Part shown: piece after piece, positions 46,247-54,357 of the stretch
Layout: the number at the start of each line of letters is the position of its first letter
Numbering within the stretch: the stretch's first letter is position 1
Assembly (NCBI RefSeq): GCF_039539445.1
Contig: NZ_BAABDD010000017.1
Coordinates: 1 to 64,000, forward strand
Reading direction: 5' to 3'
Origin: Salinactinospora qingdaonensis
GTDB taxonomy: Bacteria > Actinomycetota > Actinomycetes > Streptosporangiales > Streptosporangiaceae
Length of the DNA: 64,000 bases
Made by a program: the position numbers and the translations under genes
Notes under the pieces: model-generated
The model's database searches: none
Told to the model about the DNA's origin: nothing
Seen by the model: only the letters and a program-made list of their open reading frames with translations

Positions 46247-47901
46247 TCCCCGCCATCACCCCGACGCTGGCGGCGCCACTGGCCGCCGCCCCCACCGTCA
46301 CCGACCGGCCCCCCGAGATGGACTACGGGCTGCTCTCCCCGATGCTGGTGGTTTTCGCCGCCGGTGTGATCGGGGTGCTCATCGAGGCGTTCGCCCCCCA
46401 GCACCAGCGGCGGCTGTCACAGTTCGTGGTCGCGCTGGCCGCCCTGCTGGGTGCGTTCGTGCTGACCGTGGGGCTCGTGGGGCAGTTGCCCGAGCAGGGT
46501 GCCGGCGTCGGGGTCGCGTTCGCCACCGTCGCCGTGGACCGACCCACCCTGTTCCTGCAAGGCACGATCCTGGTGCTAGCAGTGATCAGCCTGCTGCTCA
46601 TCGCCGAGTACCGCCAAGGGGAGAGCACGTTCTCGGCCCAGGCCGCCACCGTTCCCGGCAGTGAGGAGGAGCGCGCCCACGTGCTGGCCGGCTCCCAGCA
46701 CACCGAGATCTACCCGCTGGTGCTGTTCGCGGTGCTGGGGATGCAGTTGTTCCCGGCCGCCAACGACTTCCTCACCATGTTCATCGCACTGGAAGTCATG
46801 AGCCTCCCGCTGTACCTGCTGTGCGGGCTGGCGCGGCGCAGGCGACTGTTCTCGCAGGAGGCAGCCGTCAAGTACTTCCTCCTTGGCGCTTTCTCCTCAG
46901 CGTTTTTCCTGTTCGGCATCGCGTTGATCTACGGCTACGCCGGCTCGGTCCACTTCGCCGACATCCACGCCGCCATCTCCGGCAACGGCTCGGCTCTGCT
47001 CGACAACGGTGAGCCGCTGCTGCTGGCCGGTATCGGCATGGCCGGAGTCGGCCTGTTGTTCAAGGTCGGTGCGGTGCCCTTCCACAGTTGGAAGCCCGAC
47101 GTCTACCAGGGGGCGCCCACCCCGATCACCGCTCTCATGGCCTCCTGCACGCTGGTCGCCGCCTTCGGTGCGCTGCTGCGGGTCTTCTACGTGGCCTTCG
47201 GGGGAGCGGTGTGGGAATGGCGGCCGATGATGTGGATCGTGGCCATCCTCACGATGGTGCTCGCTGCCGTCATCGCCGTGACTCAGCGCGACATCAAACG
47301 GCTGCTCGCCTACTCCTCGGTGGTCCACGCCGGCTTCATCCTCACCGCCGTCGTCGCGGCCAGCCCCGCCGGGCTCGCCGGAGCGATGTTCTACCTGGCC
47401 GCCTACGGGTTCACCACGGTGGGCGCGTTCGCGATCGTCACACTGGTGCGCTCCCACGAGGGCGGCGGCGAGGCCGGGGAACTGTCGCAGTGGGCCGGGT
47501 TGGGCCGGACCTCTCCGCTGCTGGCCGGAGCGCTGGGACTGTTCCTCCTCGCCTTCGCCGGTATCCCACTGACCAGCGGCTTCATCGGTAAGTTCGCGGT
47601 GTTCGAGGCCGCGGTCGCCGCGGGAGCGACCCCGCTGGTGGTGGTCGGTGTGCTGAGCAGCGCCGTGACCGCGTTCTTCTACGTGCGCATCATCGTGCTC
47701 ATGTTCTTCAGCGAGCCGTCCGCCACCGCGCCGCGCGTGCTGCGTCCCAGCGGGCTGACCGGCTCGGTCATCGCCATTGGGGTGGCCGCGACCCTCGTAC
47801 TCGGTGTCTACCCGACGCCGGTGCTGGAGCAGTTGCTGCCCCAGCCGGTATCGGAGACCGCGACCTCACAACCGCCCGCGCTCGACATGTTCGTGCGGTG
47901 A
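46243..47901 (+). CDS. nuoN: NADH-quinone oxidoreductase subunit N
   Basis: 552 residues, third antiporter-like subunit and last of the operon. MFIALEVMSLPLYLLCGLAR includes the channel Glu. LLFKVGAVPFHSWKPDVYQGAPTPI is the Lys helix, and LLAYSSVVHAGFIL follows. Start overlaps nuoM (GTGA). After it comes an 85-bp stretch and then a hairpin in front of the polyprenyl synthase. Confidence 0.96.
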   Translation: MIPAITPTLAAPLAAAPTVTDRPPEMDYGLLSPMLVVFAAGVIGVLIEAFAPQHQRRLSQFVVALAALLGAFVLTVGLVGQLPEQGAGVGVAFATVAVDRPTLFLQGTILVLAVISLLLIAEYRQGESTFSAQAATVPGSEEERAHVLAGSQHTEIYPLVLFAVLGMQLFPAANDFLTMFIALEVMSLPLYLLCGLARRRRLFSQEAAVKYFLLGAFSSAFFLFGIALIYGYAGSVHFADIHAAISGNGSALLDNGEPLLLAGIGMAGVGLLFKVGAVPFHSWKPDVYQGAPTPITALMASCTLVAAFGALLRVFYVAFGGAVWEWRPMMWIVAILTMVLAAVIAVTQRDIKRLLAYSSVVHAGFILTAVVAASPAGLAGAMFYLAAYGFTTVGAFAIVTLVRSHEGGGEAGELSQWAGLGRTSPLLAGALGLFLLAFAGIPLTSGFIGKFAVFEAAVAAGATPLVVVGVLSSAVTAFFYVRIIVLMFFSEPSATAPRVLRPSGLTGSVIAIGVAATLVLGVYPTPVLEQLLPQPVSETATSQPPALDMFVR

Positions 47902-47986
47902 GCGGCCCACTCCAGCGGGTGGCTTTGGCTGTTCAACCGGGGTCGGATACCTTGACTAATCGACTGGTCGGTTGTTGTTGATTCCC

Positions 47987-48027
47987 AGGACGCGCGATAT
48001 GTCTGGTTTGGAAATATCGCGCGTCCT
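47987..48027 (+). promoter_or_regulatory. Perfect 14-bp inverted repeat before the polyprenyl synthase
   Basis: AGGACGCGCGATAT at 47987-48000 pairs fully with 48014-48027 across a 13-nt loop. There is no T-run, and the gene start is only 22 bp beyond, so it fits a leader structure or operator better than a terminator. A TTGACT (47952) could be a -35 box. Confidence 0.5.
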
Positions 48028-48049
48028 TACTGACATGTGGAGCTTGCAG

Positions 48050-49054
48050 GTGAGCGGTGCTGTCCTGAGCGATTTTCTCGCTCTGCCGAGTATCGATGCG
48101 ACCCTCGCCCAGGAGGTCCAATCCGATTTGGACCGCGTCGAGGACATGTTGCGCGATACCGTCGCCACGAGTGACCCATTGCTGACCGAGGCGGCCACCC
48201 ACCTGCTCTCCGCTGGAGGTAAGCGGTTCCGCGCCACCCTCGTCCTGCTGGCGGCACGGTTCGGCGACCCCTACACGTCCGAGCTCGTCCCCGCCGCCGC
48301 AGTGGTGGAGCTCACCCACGTCGCCACCCTCTACCACGACGACGTCATGGACGAGGCCGACCTGCGTCGTGGCAAGACCAGCGCCAACCAGCGCTGGGGC
48401 AACTCCATCGCCATCCTCACCGGCGACCTCGTCTTCGCCCGCGCCTCGGAGATCCTCGCCGACCTCGGTACCGACGCCGTGCGGCTCCAGGCCCAGACCT
48501 TCGGGCGGTTGGTGCAGGGCCAGGTGCTGGAAACCGCCGGCCCTCGCCAAGGCGCCGACCCGCTCCAGCACTACCTCAACGTCATCGCCGACAAGACCGC
48601 CTCACTCATCGCCTCCTCCGCCCGGTTCGGCGCCATGTTCGGCCGCACCGATCAGCAGATCGTCGACACCATCACCCGCGCCGGCGAAGCGCTGGGCATG
48701 GCCTTCCAACTCTCCGACGACATCCTCGACGTCGCCAGCGAGACGACCGAATCCGGAAAAACCCCCGGAACCGACCTGCGCGAAGGTGTGCTCACCCTGC
48801 CCATGCTGCACGCGCTGCGCGACCACGACCCGGCCAACGAGCGCCTGCACCAGCTTCTGGGGCGCCCCCTCGACGATGCCGAGACCGAGGAGGCGCTGCG
48901 GCTGCTGCGCGACCACCCGGCGATGCACTCGGCCCGCGCCGACCTGCGCGTGTGGTCGGAGAAGGCCCGAGCCGAACTCGCCACGCTCCCGGCGGGGCCG
49001 CCCCGCAACGCCTTTGAAGTGCTCTGCGACTACGTCGTCGAACGCTCCGGCTAA
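48050..49054 (+). CDS. Polyprenyl diphosphate synthase (menaquinone side chain)
   Basis: 334 residues from the GTG at 48050, with GGAG 8 nt upstream. Trans-isoprenyl synthase signatures: GGKRFRATLVLLAA, the first Asp-rich motif DDVMDEADLRRG and the second FQLSDDILD. Chain length is not certain from sequence. Position after nuoN and near menG and the reductase supports synthesis of the menaquinone tail (GrcC1/HepT-like). An ATG at 48035 would add 5 residues but lacks a ribosome binding site. Confidence 0.9.
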   Translation: MSGAVLSDFLALPSIDATLAQEVQSDLDRVEDMLRDTVATSDPLLTEAATHLLSAGGKRFRATLVLLAARFGDPYTSELVPAAAVVELTHVATLYHDDVMDEADLRRGKTSANQRWGNSIAILTGDLVFARASEILADLGTDAVRLQAQTFGRLVQGQVLETAGPRQGADPLQHYLNVIADKTASLIASSARFGAMFGRTDQQIVDTITRAGEALGMAFQLSDDILDVASETTESGKTPGTDLREGVLTLPMLHALRDHDPANERLHQLLGRPLDDAETEEALRLLRDHPAMHSARADLRVWSEKARAELATLPAGPPRNAFEVLCDYVVERSG

Positions 49055-49234
49055 GCCCCCGTCCGCCCCGTCGGCCCGCGGGTCATGAAACGGTCTGGTC
49101 TTGGTAAGGCCCAGGTCAGACTGGTATCCGACCCGACGCAGCAGGGTACTCCGCCATCAGGCCCCCCACCGAGCACGGGGGATCGCTCACGCGGCGTGGC
49201 TGGTGAGGAACCGATTCGGGGAGGATGATGCGCC

Positions 49235-49657
49235 GTGGCGCCACCATTGGGAGCCCAGCAGCTCATCGGGCACCGGTTGCTGGACATCGACGGAAACATC
49301 GTCGGCAAGATCGGTCAGGTGTACTTCGATGACCAGACCGATGCCCCCAAATGGATCACGGTTCGCACTGGGTTGTTCGGTACCCACGAGTATTTCGTGC
49401 CGTTACGAGGGGCCCGCGCGATGGAGGAAGGGCTCCAAGTGCCGTTCGACAAGGACACCATCAAGCGGGCACCAAGCATTGATACCGACCGGCACATCTC
49501 CCCCGACCAGGAGGACATCGTCTACGACCACTACGGGATGCGGCCCGAGGTGCCAGAACAACGCGCCGAGGACGCCCCCCGAGGGGGGAGCGGGTTCACC
49601 GTGGGGCGGCACCGCCGTCCCTCGACCGACGATCCGCACACGCCCAGGGCCTCCTGA
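49235..49657 (+). CDS. PRC-barrel domain protein
   Basis: 140 residues. LIGHRLLDIDGNIVGKIGQVYFDDQTDAPKWITVRTGLFGTHEYFVPL is a complete PRC-barrel of about 70 residues (shown in the family as a beta-barrel seen in photosystem H subunits and RimM). A short charged linker and the segment DQEDIVYDHYG, common in actinobacterial PRC proteins, follow. GGGGAGG stands 10 nt before the GTG at 49235. Role unknown. Confidence 0.87.
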   Translation: MAPPLGAQQLIGHRLLDIDGNIVGKIGQVYFDDQTDAPKWITVRTGLFGTHEYFVPLRGARAMEEGLQVPFDKDTIKRAPSIDTDRHISPDQEDIVYDHYGMRPEVPEQRAEDAPRGGSGFTVGRHRRPSTDDPHTPRAS

Positions 49658-49687
49658 CTCCAGCGGGAGCCGGCGGGTGCGCAGCCG

Positions 49688-49729
49688 GCCGGCACCCGCT
49701 GTGCCCGGCACTGGGTTCTGTTTTTCGGA
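49688..49729 (+). terminator. Terminator after the PRC-barrel gene
   Basis: A GC-rich stem (GCCGGCAC with GTGCCCGGC, one bulge) is followed by TGGGTTCTGTTTTTC. The T-rich tail is the same sequence that follows the hairpins at 6814 and, on the other strand, at 49871. Confidence 0.6.
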
Positions 49730-49789
49730 CAGGCGGCGAGGATAGGTGGCGGGCACAAGCGGGTGAGCGCCTCCGCTGTCGCCCCGAGG

Positions 49790-49889
49790 ATGACGAGACG
49801 GCGCGGCGATCGAGGCAGGAGCGGAGGAAGAACACTCCCACACCCCCCAGTCGTCCGAAAAACAGAGCCTGGGCCCGGGCTTCGGGCCC
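49790..49889 (-). terminator. RarD terminator with dispersed repeat copy 3
   Basis: On the minus strand a 7-bp stem GGGCCCG (49871-49889) leads into AGGCTCTGTTTTTCGGACG. Then come the blocks GGGAGTGT, CTTCCTCCGCTC and TGCCTCGATCGC shared with 21326-21412 and 6836-6910. The facing copy of the first 18 bases at 49713-49731 makes the whole 160-bp convergent gap look like an element with inverted ends. Confidence 0.55.
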
Positions 49890-49904
49890 TGACTTCCGAA
49901 ACGC

Positions 49905-50840
49905 TCAGCCACGCCCGGCGTCGGCCGTAGCCCGCTGTGCTCGCTCCGCAGAGCGCCGCACGGCGCCGGCGCGCGCCGCCCCCACCATGTCCACGGCGAA
50001 CACCGCCAGCGCGGCCCACACGACGGCGAAGCCGATCCAGCGGCTGAGGACCATCTCCTCGCCGAACACCAACCAACCGATCAAGAATTGCAGTGTCGGG
50101 GTGATGAACTGCAACAGCCCGACCACACTCAGCGGTACGCGGTAGGCGGCCAACCCGAACAGCAGCAGCGGTACCGCTGTGAGCAGCCCGGAACCGGCCA
50201 GCAGCAGGCTGTGGCCGAGTGAGACGTGCCCGAACGTAGCTGTTCCCTGTGATTCCAGCCATAGCAAGAAGCCCAGGGCGGGCGCGAACAGTACCGTCGT
50301 CTCGATCATGAGACTCTCCGTGCCGTCGAGCCGCACGAACTTCTTCAACATCCCGTAGGTGGCGAAGGAGAACGCCATGCCCAGCGACAGCCACGGCGGC
50401 GCGCCGTAGGAGACGGTCAACACGCCTACGGCGAACGCCCCCAGCCCCACAGCGGTCCACTGCGCCCGGCGCAGTCGCTCCCGAAACACCAACACTCCCA
50501 GCGCCACACTCACCAGCGGGTTGATGAAGTAGGCCAGCGCGGCTTGCAGCGTGTGCCCGGAGTTGACCGTGTAGATGAACAGTCCCCAGTTGACTGAGAT
50601 GGCCAGCGCCGCTCCGGCCAGCAGCGTCAGTCGTCGCGGACTGCGCACCACGCCGAGGAGCCAGCGCCAGTGTCGGCGCACCGCCAGGATGAGCCCTACC
50701 GTGGCCAGCGACCACACCATCCGCTGTGCAAGGATCTCGACCGAGGAGGAAGGGCTCAGCAGCGGGAGGTAGAGCGGAAAAAGGCCCCACAACAGGTAAG
50801 CGCTGACGCCATAGAGGACACCGCGATTCGATTCGGACAC
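49905..50840 (-). CDS. rarD: RarD/EamA-family transporter
   Basis: 311 residues from the GTG at 50840. TTG 50858 and GTG 50849 in the same frame are alternatives, and none has a clear ribosome binding site. Ten membrane helices. RarD motifs: GVLYGVSAYLLWGLFPLYLPLL, VNWGLFIYTVNSGHTLQAALAYFINPLVSVALG and LQFITPTLQFLIGWLVFGE. Drug/metabolite transporter superfamily; substrate unknown. It is divergent from msrA. Confidence 0.88.
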   Translation of the reverse strand: MSESNRGVLYGVSAYLLWGLFPLYLPLLSPSSSVEILAQRMVWSLATVGLILAVRRHWRWLLGVVRSPRRLTLLAGAALAISVNWGLFIYTVNSGHTLQAALAYFINPLVSVALGVLVFRERLRRAQWTAVGLGAFAVGVLTVSYGAPPWLSLGMAFSFATYGMLKKFVRLDGTESLMIETTVLFAPALGFLLWLESQGTATFGHVSLGHSLLLAGSGLLTAVPLLLFGLAAYRVPLSVVGLLQFITPTLQFLIGWLVFGEEMVLSRWIGFAVVWAALAVFAVDMVGAARAGAVRRSAERAQRATADAGRG

Positions 50841-50969
50841 GCGGTTCACTTTACGCAAAGCAACAAAACGAGAATAGTAAGTTTCACTTAAGGGTACTGT
50901 TTAGTGCTGATACCGGCGCGAGCGGCGGCTCCGCTGTCGGCGTTTGGAGCGGCCGTATAGCCTGAGGGC

Positions 50970-51632
50970 ATGTTCGGGTTCGCGAAGACGACGATGGTCG
51001 AGCGCGACAGGGCGCTGCCCGGCCGCGAGACGCCGATGCCGGTTCCAGACCGCCACGAGGTGCTGGGCACCCCACTCACACCGCCCTACCCGGAGGGCTC
51101 CGAGATCGCCGAATTCGCCATGGGCTGCTTCTGGGGCGTCGAGCGCGCCTTCTGGCGGTTGGGTGAGGGGATCGTCACGACGGCGGTGGGCTACGCCGGT
51201 GGCTACACCCCCAACCCCACCTACGAGGAAGTGTGCAGCGGTAAGACCGGCCATACCGAGACGGTGCGGGTCGTGTTCGACCCCAAGCGCATCTCCTTCG
51301 CCGAACTGCTCAAGGTCTTCTGGGAGGGCCACGACCCCACCCAGGGCATGCGACAGGGCAACGACGTCGGCACGCAGTACCGTTCCGCGATCTTCTACCA
51401 CTCCGAAGCCCAGCGCGCCGCGGCCGAGAGCACGCGCGACGCCTTCCAACCGGTGTTGACCCGTGCCGGCTATGGCCCCATCACCACCGAGATCGCCCCG
51501 GCCGGGCCGTTCTACTTCGCCGAGCACTACCACCAGCAGTACCTCTCCGACGCCAAGAACCCCTTCGGCTACTGCGGCGTCGAAGGCACCGGCGCCACCT
51601 GCCCCGTCGGCGTCGCCTCCACCGAGAGTTGA
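50970..51632 (+). CDS. msrA: Peptide methionine sulfoxide reductase A
   Basis: 220 residues. AMGCFWGVE holds the catalytic Cys53. GYAGGYTPNPTYEEVCSG, WEGHDPTQGMRQGNDVGTQYRSAIF and AEHYHQQYL are family motifs. The C-terminal cysteines in FGYCGVEGTGATCPVG probably resolve the disulfide. GAGGG lies just before the ATG at 50970, and TATAGC (50954) could be its -10 box. It repairs oxidised methionine. Confidence 0.94.
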   Translation: MFGFAKTTMVERDRALPGRETPMPVPDRHEVLGTPLTPPYPEGSEIAEFAMGCFWGVERAFWRLGEGIVTTAVGYAGGYTPNPTYEEVCSGKTGHTETVRVVFDPKRISFAELLKVFWEGHDPTQGMRQGNDVGTQYRSAIFYHSEAQRAAAESTRDAFQPVLTRAGYGPITTEIAPAGPFYFAEHYHQQYLSDAKNPFGYCGVEGTGATCPVGVASTES

Positions 51633-51677
51633 GGGCGCCGACAGGCCAACTCCAGCGCAGTCACTGTTGCGCCTCGC

Positions 51678-51706
51678 AATCCCATCCTTAGCGGTGGGAT
51701 TCTTTG
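51678..51706 (+). terminator. Terminator after msrA
   Basis: AATCCCA (51678-51684) pairs with TGGGATT (51695-51701), followed by CTTTG. It lies 46 bp after the msrA stop. Confidence 0.5.
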
Positions 51707-51838
51707 GTGAAGCCTGGACTACTCTTTGTGGCTACTCTGAGTCGTGGATTTTACTCGAAACGAAGTTTCTTTTATTGCGTTCATTGCGAATAATTCGGAT
51801 GGAAGGTGTGTGTCACCGTCGTACTGTGAGGAGCGGCC

Positions 51839-52288
51839 ATGACTACCCTGTCGTCTCGTCCTGACGAGAGCCAGGCACGCGCTGCACAAGACGCTTTGCC
51901 TCATGTCCGCCGCTATCTCCAAGAGCACCCAGGGGAACCGACTGAGGTCCCCGTCGTCATCGAGGATGACCGCGAGGCATTGGTGCTTCCTCGCGTGGCG
52001 CTGGAACTCCTGGCCGGTGTACTGGCACACATGGCCGCTGGTCGCGGTGTATCGATCGTTCCCGCGAATGCCGAGCTCACGACTCAGGAAGCTGCCAATC
52101 TCTTGAACGTCTCCCGGCCGCACCTCATCGGATTGCTCGATGCGGGTGAGATCGAGTTCCGTAAGGTGGGTACGCACCGTCGAGTCCGTGCGGACTCCCT
52201 TCTTGACTACATGCGTGGGGACGATCAACGGCGTCGCGAGGCGGCCGACGAACTGGCAGCCATGACCAGGGAATTGGGTCTGGACTGA
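51839..52288 (+). CDS. Antitoxin-like protein with excisionase-type HTH
   Basis: 149 residues. The second half is an excisionase/MerR-like HTH: LTTQEAANLLNVSRPHLIGLLDAGEIEFRKVGTHRRVRADSLLDYM. The first half is less conserved (EVPVVIEDDREALVLPRVALELL). It directly precedes a PIN-domain gene, with a 9-bp gap, which is the usual layout for this toxin-antitoxin type. The upstream 120 bp are AT-rich with a possible AATAAT -10 box near 51787. Codon use is less GC-biased than in the neighbours. Confidence 0.78.
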   Translation: MTTLSSRPDESQARAAQDALPHVRRYLQEHPGEPTEVPVVIEDDREALVLPRVALELLAGVLAHMAAGRGVSIVPANAELTTQEAANLLNVSRPHLIGLLDAGEIEFRKVGTHRRVRADSLLDYMRGDDQRRREAADELAAMTRELGLD

Positions 52289-52297
52289 CATGGCGTT

Positions 52298-52843
52298 GTG
52301 GTCGTCTACGACGCCAATGTCCTTTATCCGAATACCCTGCGGGACCTCTTGATTCGGATCGCCCAAGCGGGGCTGGTGCAAGCCAAGTGGACACACCAGA
52401 TCCTCGATGAGGTTTTCGACAACCTTCGGGAGAATCGGCCGGACCTGTCGCCGGATGCACTGGACCGGACCCGCAAGCTCATGTTGGCTGCCGTTCGCGA
52501 TTGCCTGGTCACCGGCTACGAGCCGCTGATTCCGGCTTTGTCTCTGCCGGACCCCGCCGACAGGCATGTCCTCGCTGCCGCCATTCGAGCCAAGGCGCAG
52601 GTCATCGTCACATCGAACCGGCGAGATTTCCCTGAGGACGCGCTGTCCGATTGGGAAGTTGAGGTCAAGAGCCCCGACGAGTTTGTTCTTGACCAGATTC
52701 ACCTGGACAGAAAGGTTGTTTGGTCGTGCGCTCAGCAGATCGTCGACGCTTGGCGTAGGCCGCCCGGGACAGTTGAGGACGTTCTCGCGCGTTTGGAGCG
52801 CAACGGTCTACTCCAAGCCGTGGCTGAACTGCGATCGGAGTAG
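52298..52843 (+). CDS. PIN-domain toxin (PIN_3 family)
   Basis: 181 residues. VVYDANVLYPNTLRDLLI opens with the first catalytic Asp. LPDPADRHVLAAAIRA and VIVTSNRRDFPEDAL carry the next acidic residues of the PIN nuclease site. The gene is expected to encode an RNase kept in check by the upstream HTH protein. Start is GTG 52298; the ATG at 52290 is out of frame. Base composition is lower in GC than in the flanking core genes, suggesting acquisition. Confidence 0.8.
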   Translation: MVVYDANVLYPNTLRDLLIRIAQAGLVQAKWTHQILDEVFDNLRENRPDLSPDALDRTRKLMLAAVRDCLVTGYEPLIPALSLPDPADRHVLAAAIRAKAQVIVTSNRRDFPEDALSDWEVEVKSPDEFVLDQIHLDRKVVWSCAQQIVDAWRRPPGTVEDVLARLERNGLLQAVAELRSE

Positions 52844-52944
52844 CAGGCTCCTCGCTCTCCGCGCCTTGGCGGGCCCCGGCGGAGGCGCCGAGCCGCCGAA
52901 GCCCGCACTAGGTCACGTAGCGCGACGCGAGGAAGCAGGCGCGA

Positions 52945-53154
52945 CTAGAAGCTGCCCTTGCCCTCTTCCAGGTGGTTCTCGACCACGTTGCAGCCGTCGC
53001 TAGAGACGCCCGTGAGCTGTAGGACGTCTGCGCAGATCGGGATGGTGACGTTTTGCACGTCGGCGTTGTTGTCGGCCTGGGCGGGGCCCGCCAGCGCGCC
53101 GAGGGCCAGCGCGGAGGTGGCAATCAGGCCGGAAAGGGTAGCAATGCGCTTCAT
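52945..53154 (-). CDS. Small secreted two-cysteine protein (chaplin-like)
   Basis: 69 residues from the ATG at 53154, with AAAGAGG upstream. KRIATLSGLIATSALALGALAGPAQA is a clear signal peptide. The mature part of about 43 residues (DNNADVQNVTIPICADVLQL...) has two cysteines 16 apart and Asn/Val content, like the five proteins at the right end of the window and distantly like chaplins. It is an orphan: no paralogue adjacent. A hairpin lies in its leader. Confidence 0.68.
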   Translation of the reverse strand: MKRIATLSGLIATSALALGALAGPAQADNNADVQNVTIPICADVLQLTGVSSDGCNVVENHLEEGKGSF

Positions 53155-53168
53155 AACATCCTCTTTCA

Positions 53169-53199
53169 TCATTGGGCGGCGTGTCTCACCGCCCAATGA
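53169..53199 (-). promoter_or_regulatory. Leader hairpin of the small secreted protein gene
   Basis: An 11-bp perfect inverted repeat TCATTGGGCGG/CCGCCCAATGA with a 9-nt loop ends about 15 nt before the start codon on the minus strand, next to the ribosome binding site. It could control message stability or translation. Confidence 0.5.
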
Positions 53200-53715
53200 C
53201 AACTTAACGTAGTTATGGCAGTGCTTTGTGTGATTCTTTAGGGCTGCTCGAAAAAAGGTCACGCTTGACTCGGCAAAAAGGGTGATCTGGAACGTGGCTC
53301 GCCAGGGGAACGGCCGGTACCACCGGCCACGGCCACAAGCCGCCTACCGCTGCGCGGGTCGGCCGTTACCGGGAGCCGCCCTCGGAGCGGCTAGCGAGGG
53401 CGCACGAAGGAGTAACTAGGGGAGGGGCATACGTCCCGTTCAGGGGGCACACGACGAGCCGTCGCGGCGTAGCAGTGGCGCCCTGATGGCTGCGTGACTC
53501 CACTCAGCCGTTACCGACCCGGGCGGTAGAACCGCGCGGCCTCACCTAGGCACAACTGTCCCGCGACGGCGCCAGCCAGGGGCCGTTGGGCCGCAGCCCT
53601 GCTCTGCGACGCTGCACCGGCGCCAGCCACGGCAGCACCCTCCACACCACGGTGCCGAGGGGCCGGTGGCCGCCGCGCGGCACCACGGTGCGGGTAAGGA
53701 GCGCCGGCTAGCCGG
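53200..53715. other. Intergenic region, no gene seen
   Basis: About 500 bp. It begins with AT-rich sequence likely to hold the promoter of the small secreted protein gene. A small hairpin GGCCGGT-ACC-ACCGGCC lies near 53313. The remainder is GC-rich with no coding character. Confidence 0.4.
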
Positions 53716-54189
53716 TCACCACTGCTGTTGGCTGTATCCGGGGTACTGCTGGCCGTACCCCGGATACTGCTGGCCGTACCCCGGCTGCTGGGCATACCCC
53801 GGGTACTGCTGGCCATAGGCCGGCTGGCCGTACTGCTGGCCACCGGGGTACTGCTGCCCGCTGGGGTAGTGGTACCCGTAGGGATCGGCCTGCTGCTGGT
53901 AAGGCTGCTGCTGCCCTGTGCCGCTGTGCTGGACGGCGGGATCGGGCCGAAACACGAACAGTTGCGCCGGCTCGCCGTTGGCGTCCGGACTGTAGGAGGT
54001 CTGTTCCAAGCGCCACCCGGCCTCCTCGATCCCTTCGAGGATGCGGGTAAGTCCCGGCCGGACACTGCTGGCGGCGTCATCGTAGGTATTGACCCGCAAC
54101 TGCGCCACGAACATTCTTCGCCGCTGCTGCGCGGCCACCTTGGCGTGCTCGACGACGGTGCTGTCCCTCACGACCTGCGTCACGCTCAT
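53716..54189 (-). CDS. DUF4177-like protein with Tyr/Gln/Gly/Pro repeat tail
   Basis: 157 residues. The N-terminal 85 residues (MFVAQLRVNTYDDAASSVRPGLTRIL, GIEEAGWRLEQTSYS, AQLFVFRPD) form a small alpha/beta domain resembling DUF4177. The remaining 70 are low-complexity: GYHYPSGQQYPGGQQYGQP, then several GQQYPGY units up to the end QQQW. The tail has tyrosine every 3-7 residues among Gln, Gly and Pro and almost no charge, like condensate-forming prion-like domains. Repeats are also visible in the DNA (CCCCGGGTACTGCTGGCC type). Function unknown. Confidence 0.75.
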   Translation of the reverse strand: MSVTQVVRDSTVVEHAKVAAQQRRRMFVAQLRVNTYDDAASSVRPGLTRILEGIEEAGWRLEQTSYSPDANGEPAQLFVFRPDPAVQHSGTGQQQPYQQQADPYGYHYPSGQQYPGGQQYGQPAYGQQYPGYAQQPGYGQQYPGYGQQYPGYSQQQW

Positions 54190-54357
54190 CTGCCACCCGT
54201 ACCCATCTGCCCGTTGCCGGGCTCGCCCTTGCCGCGCTCCTCCGAGGCCCGCCGGCTACCGTGGCCCGGCAGCGCCGGGGGAAACACAGGGCAGGGGGAG
54301 TCGCGCCTCTTATCATGCCCTCTGTGGTCAGCTATGGGCCACAGGGATCGCAGTCGG

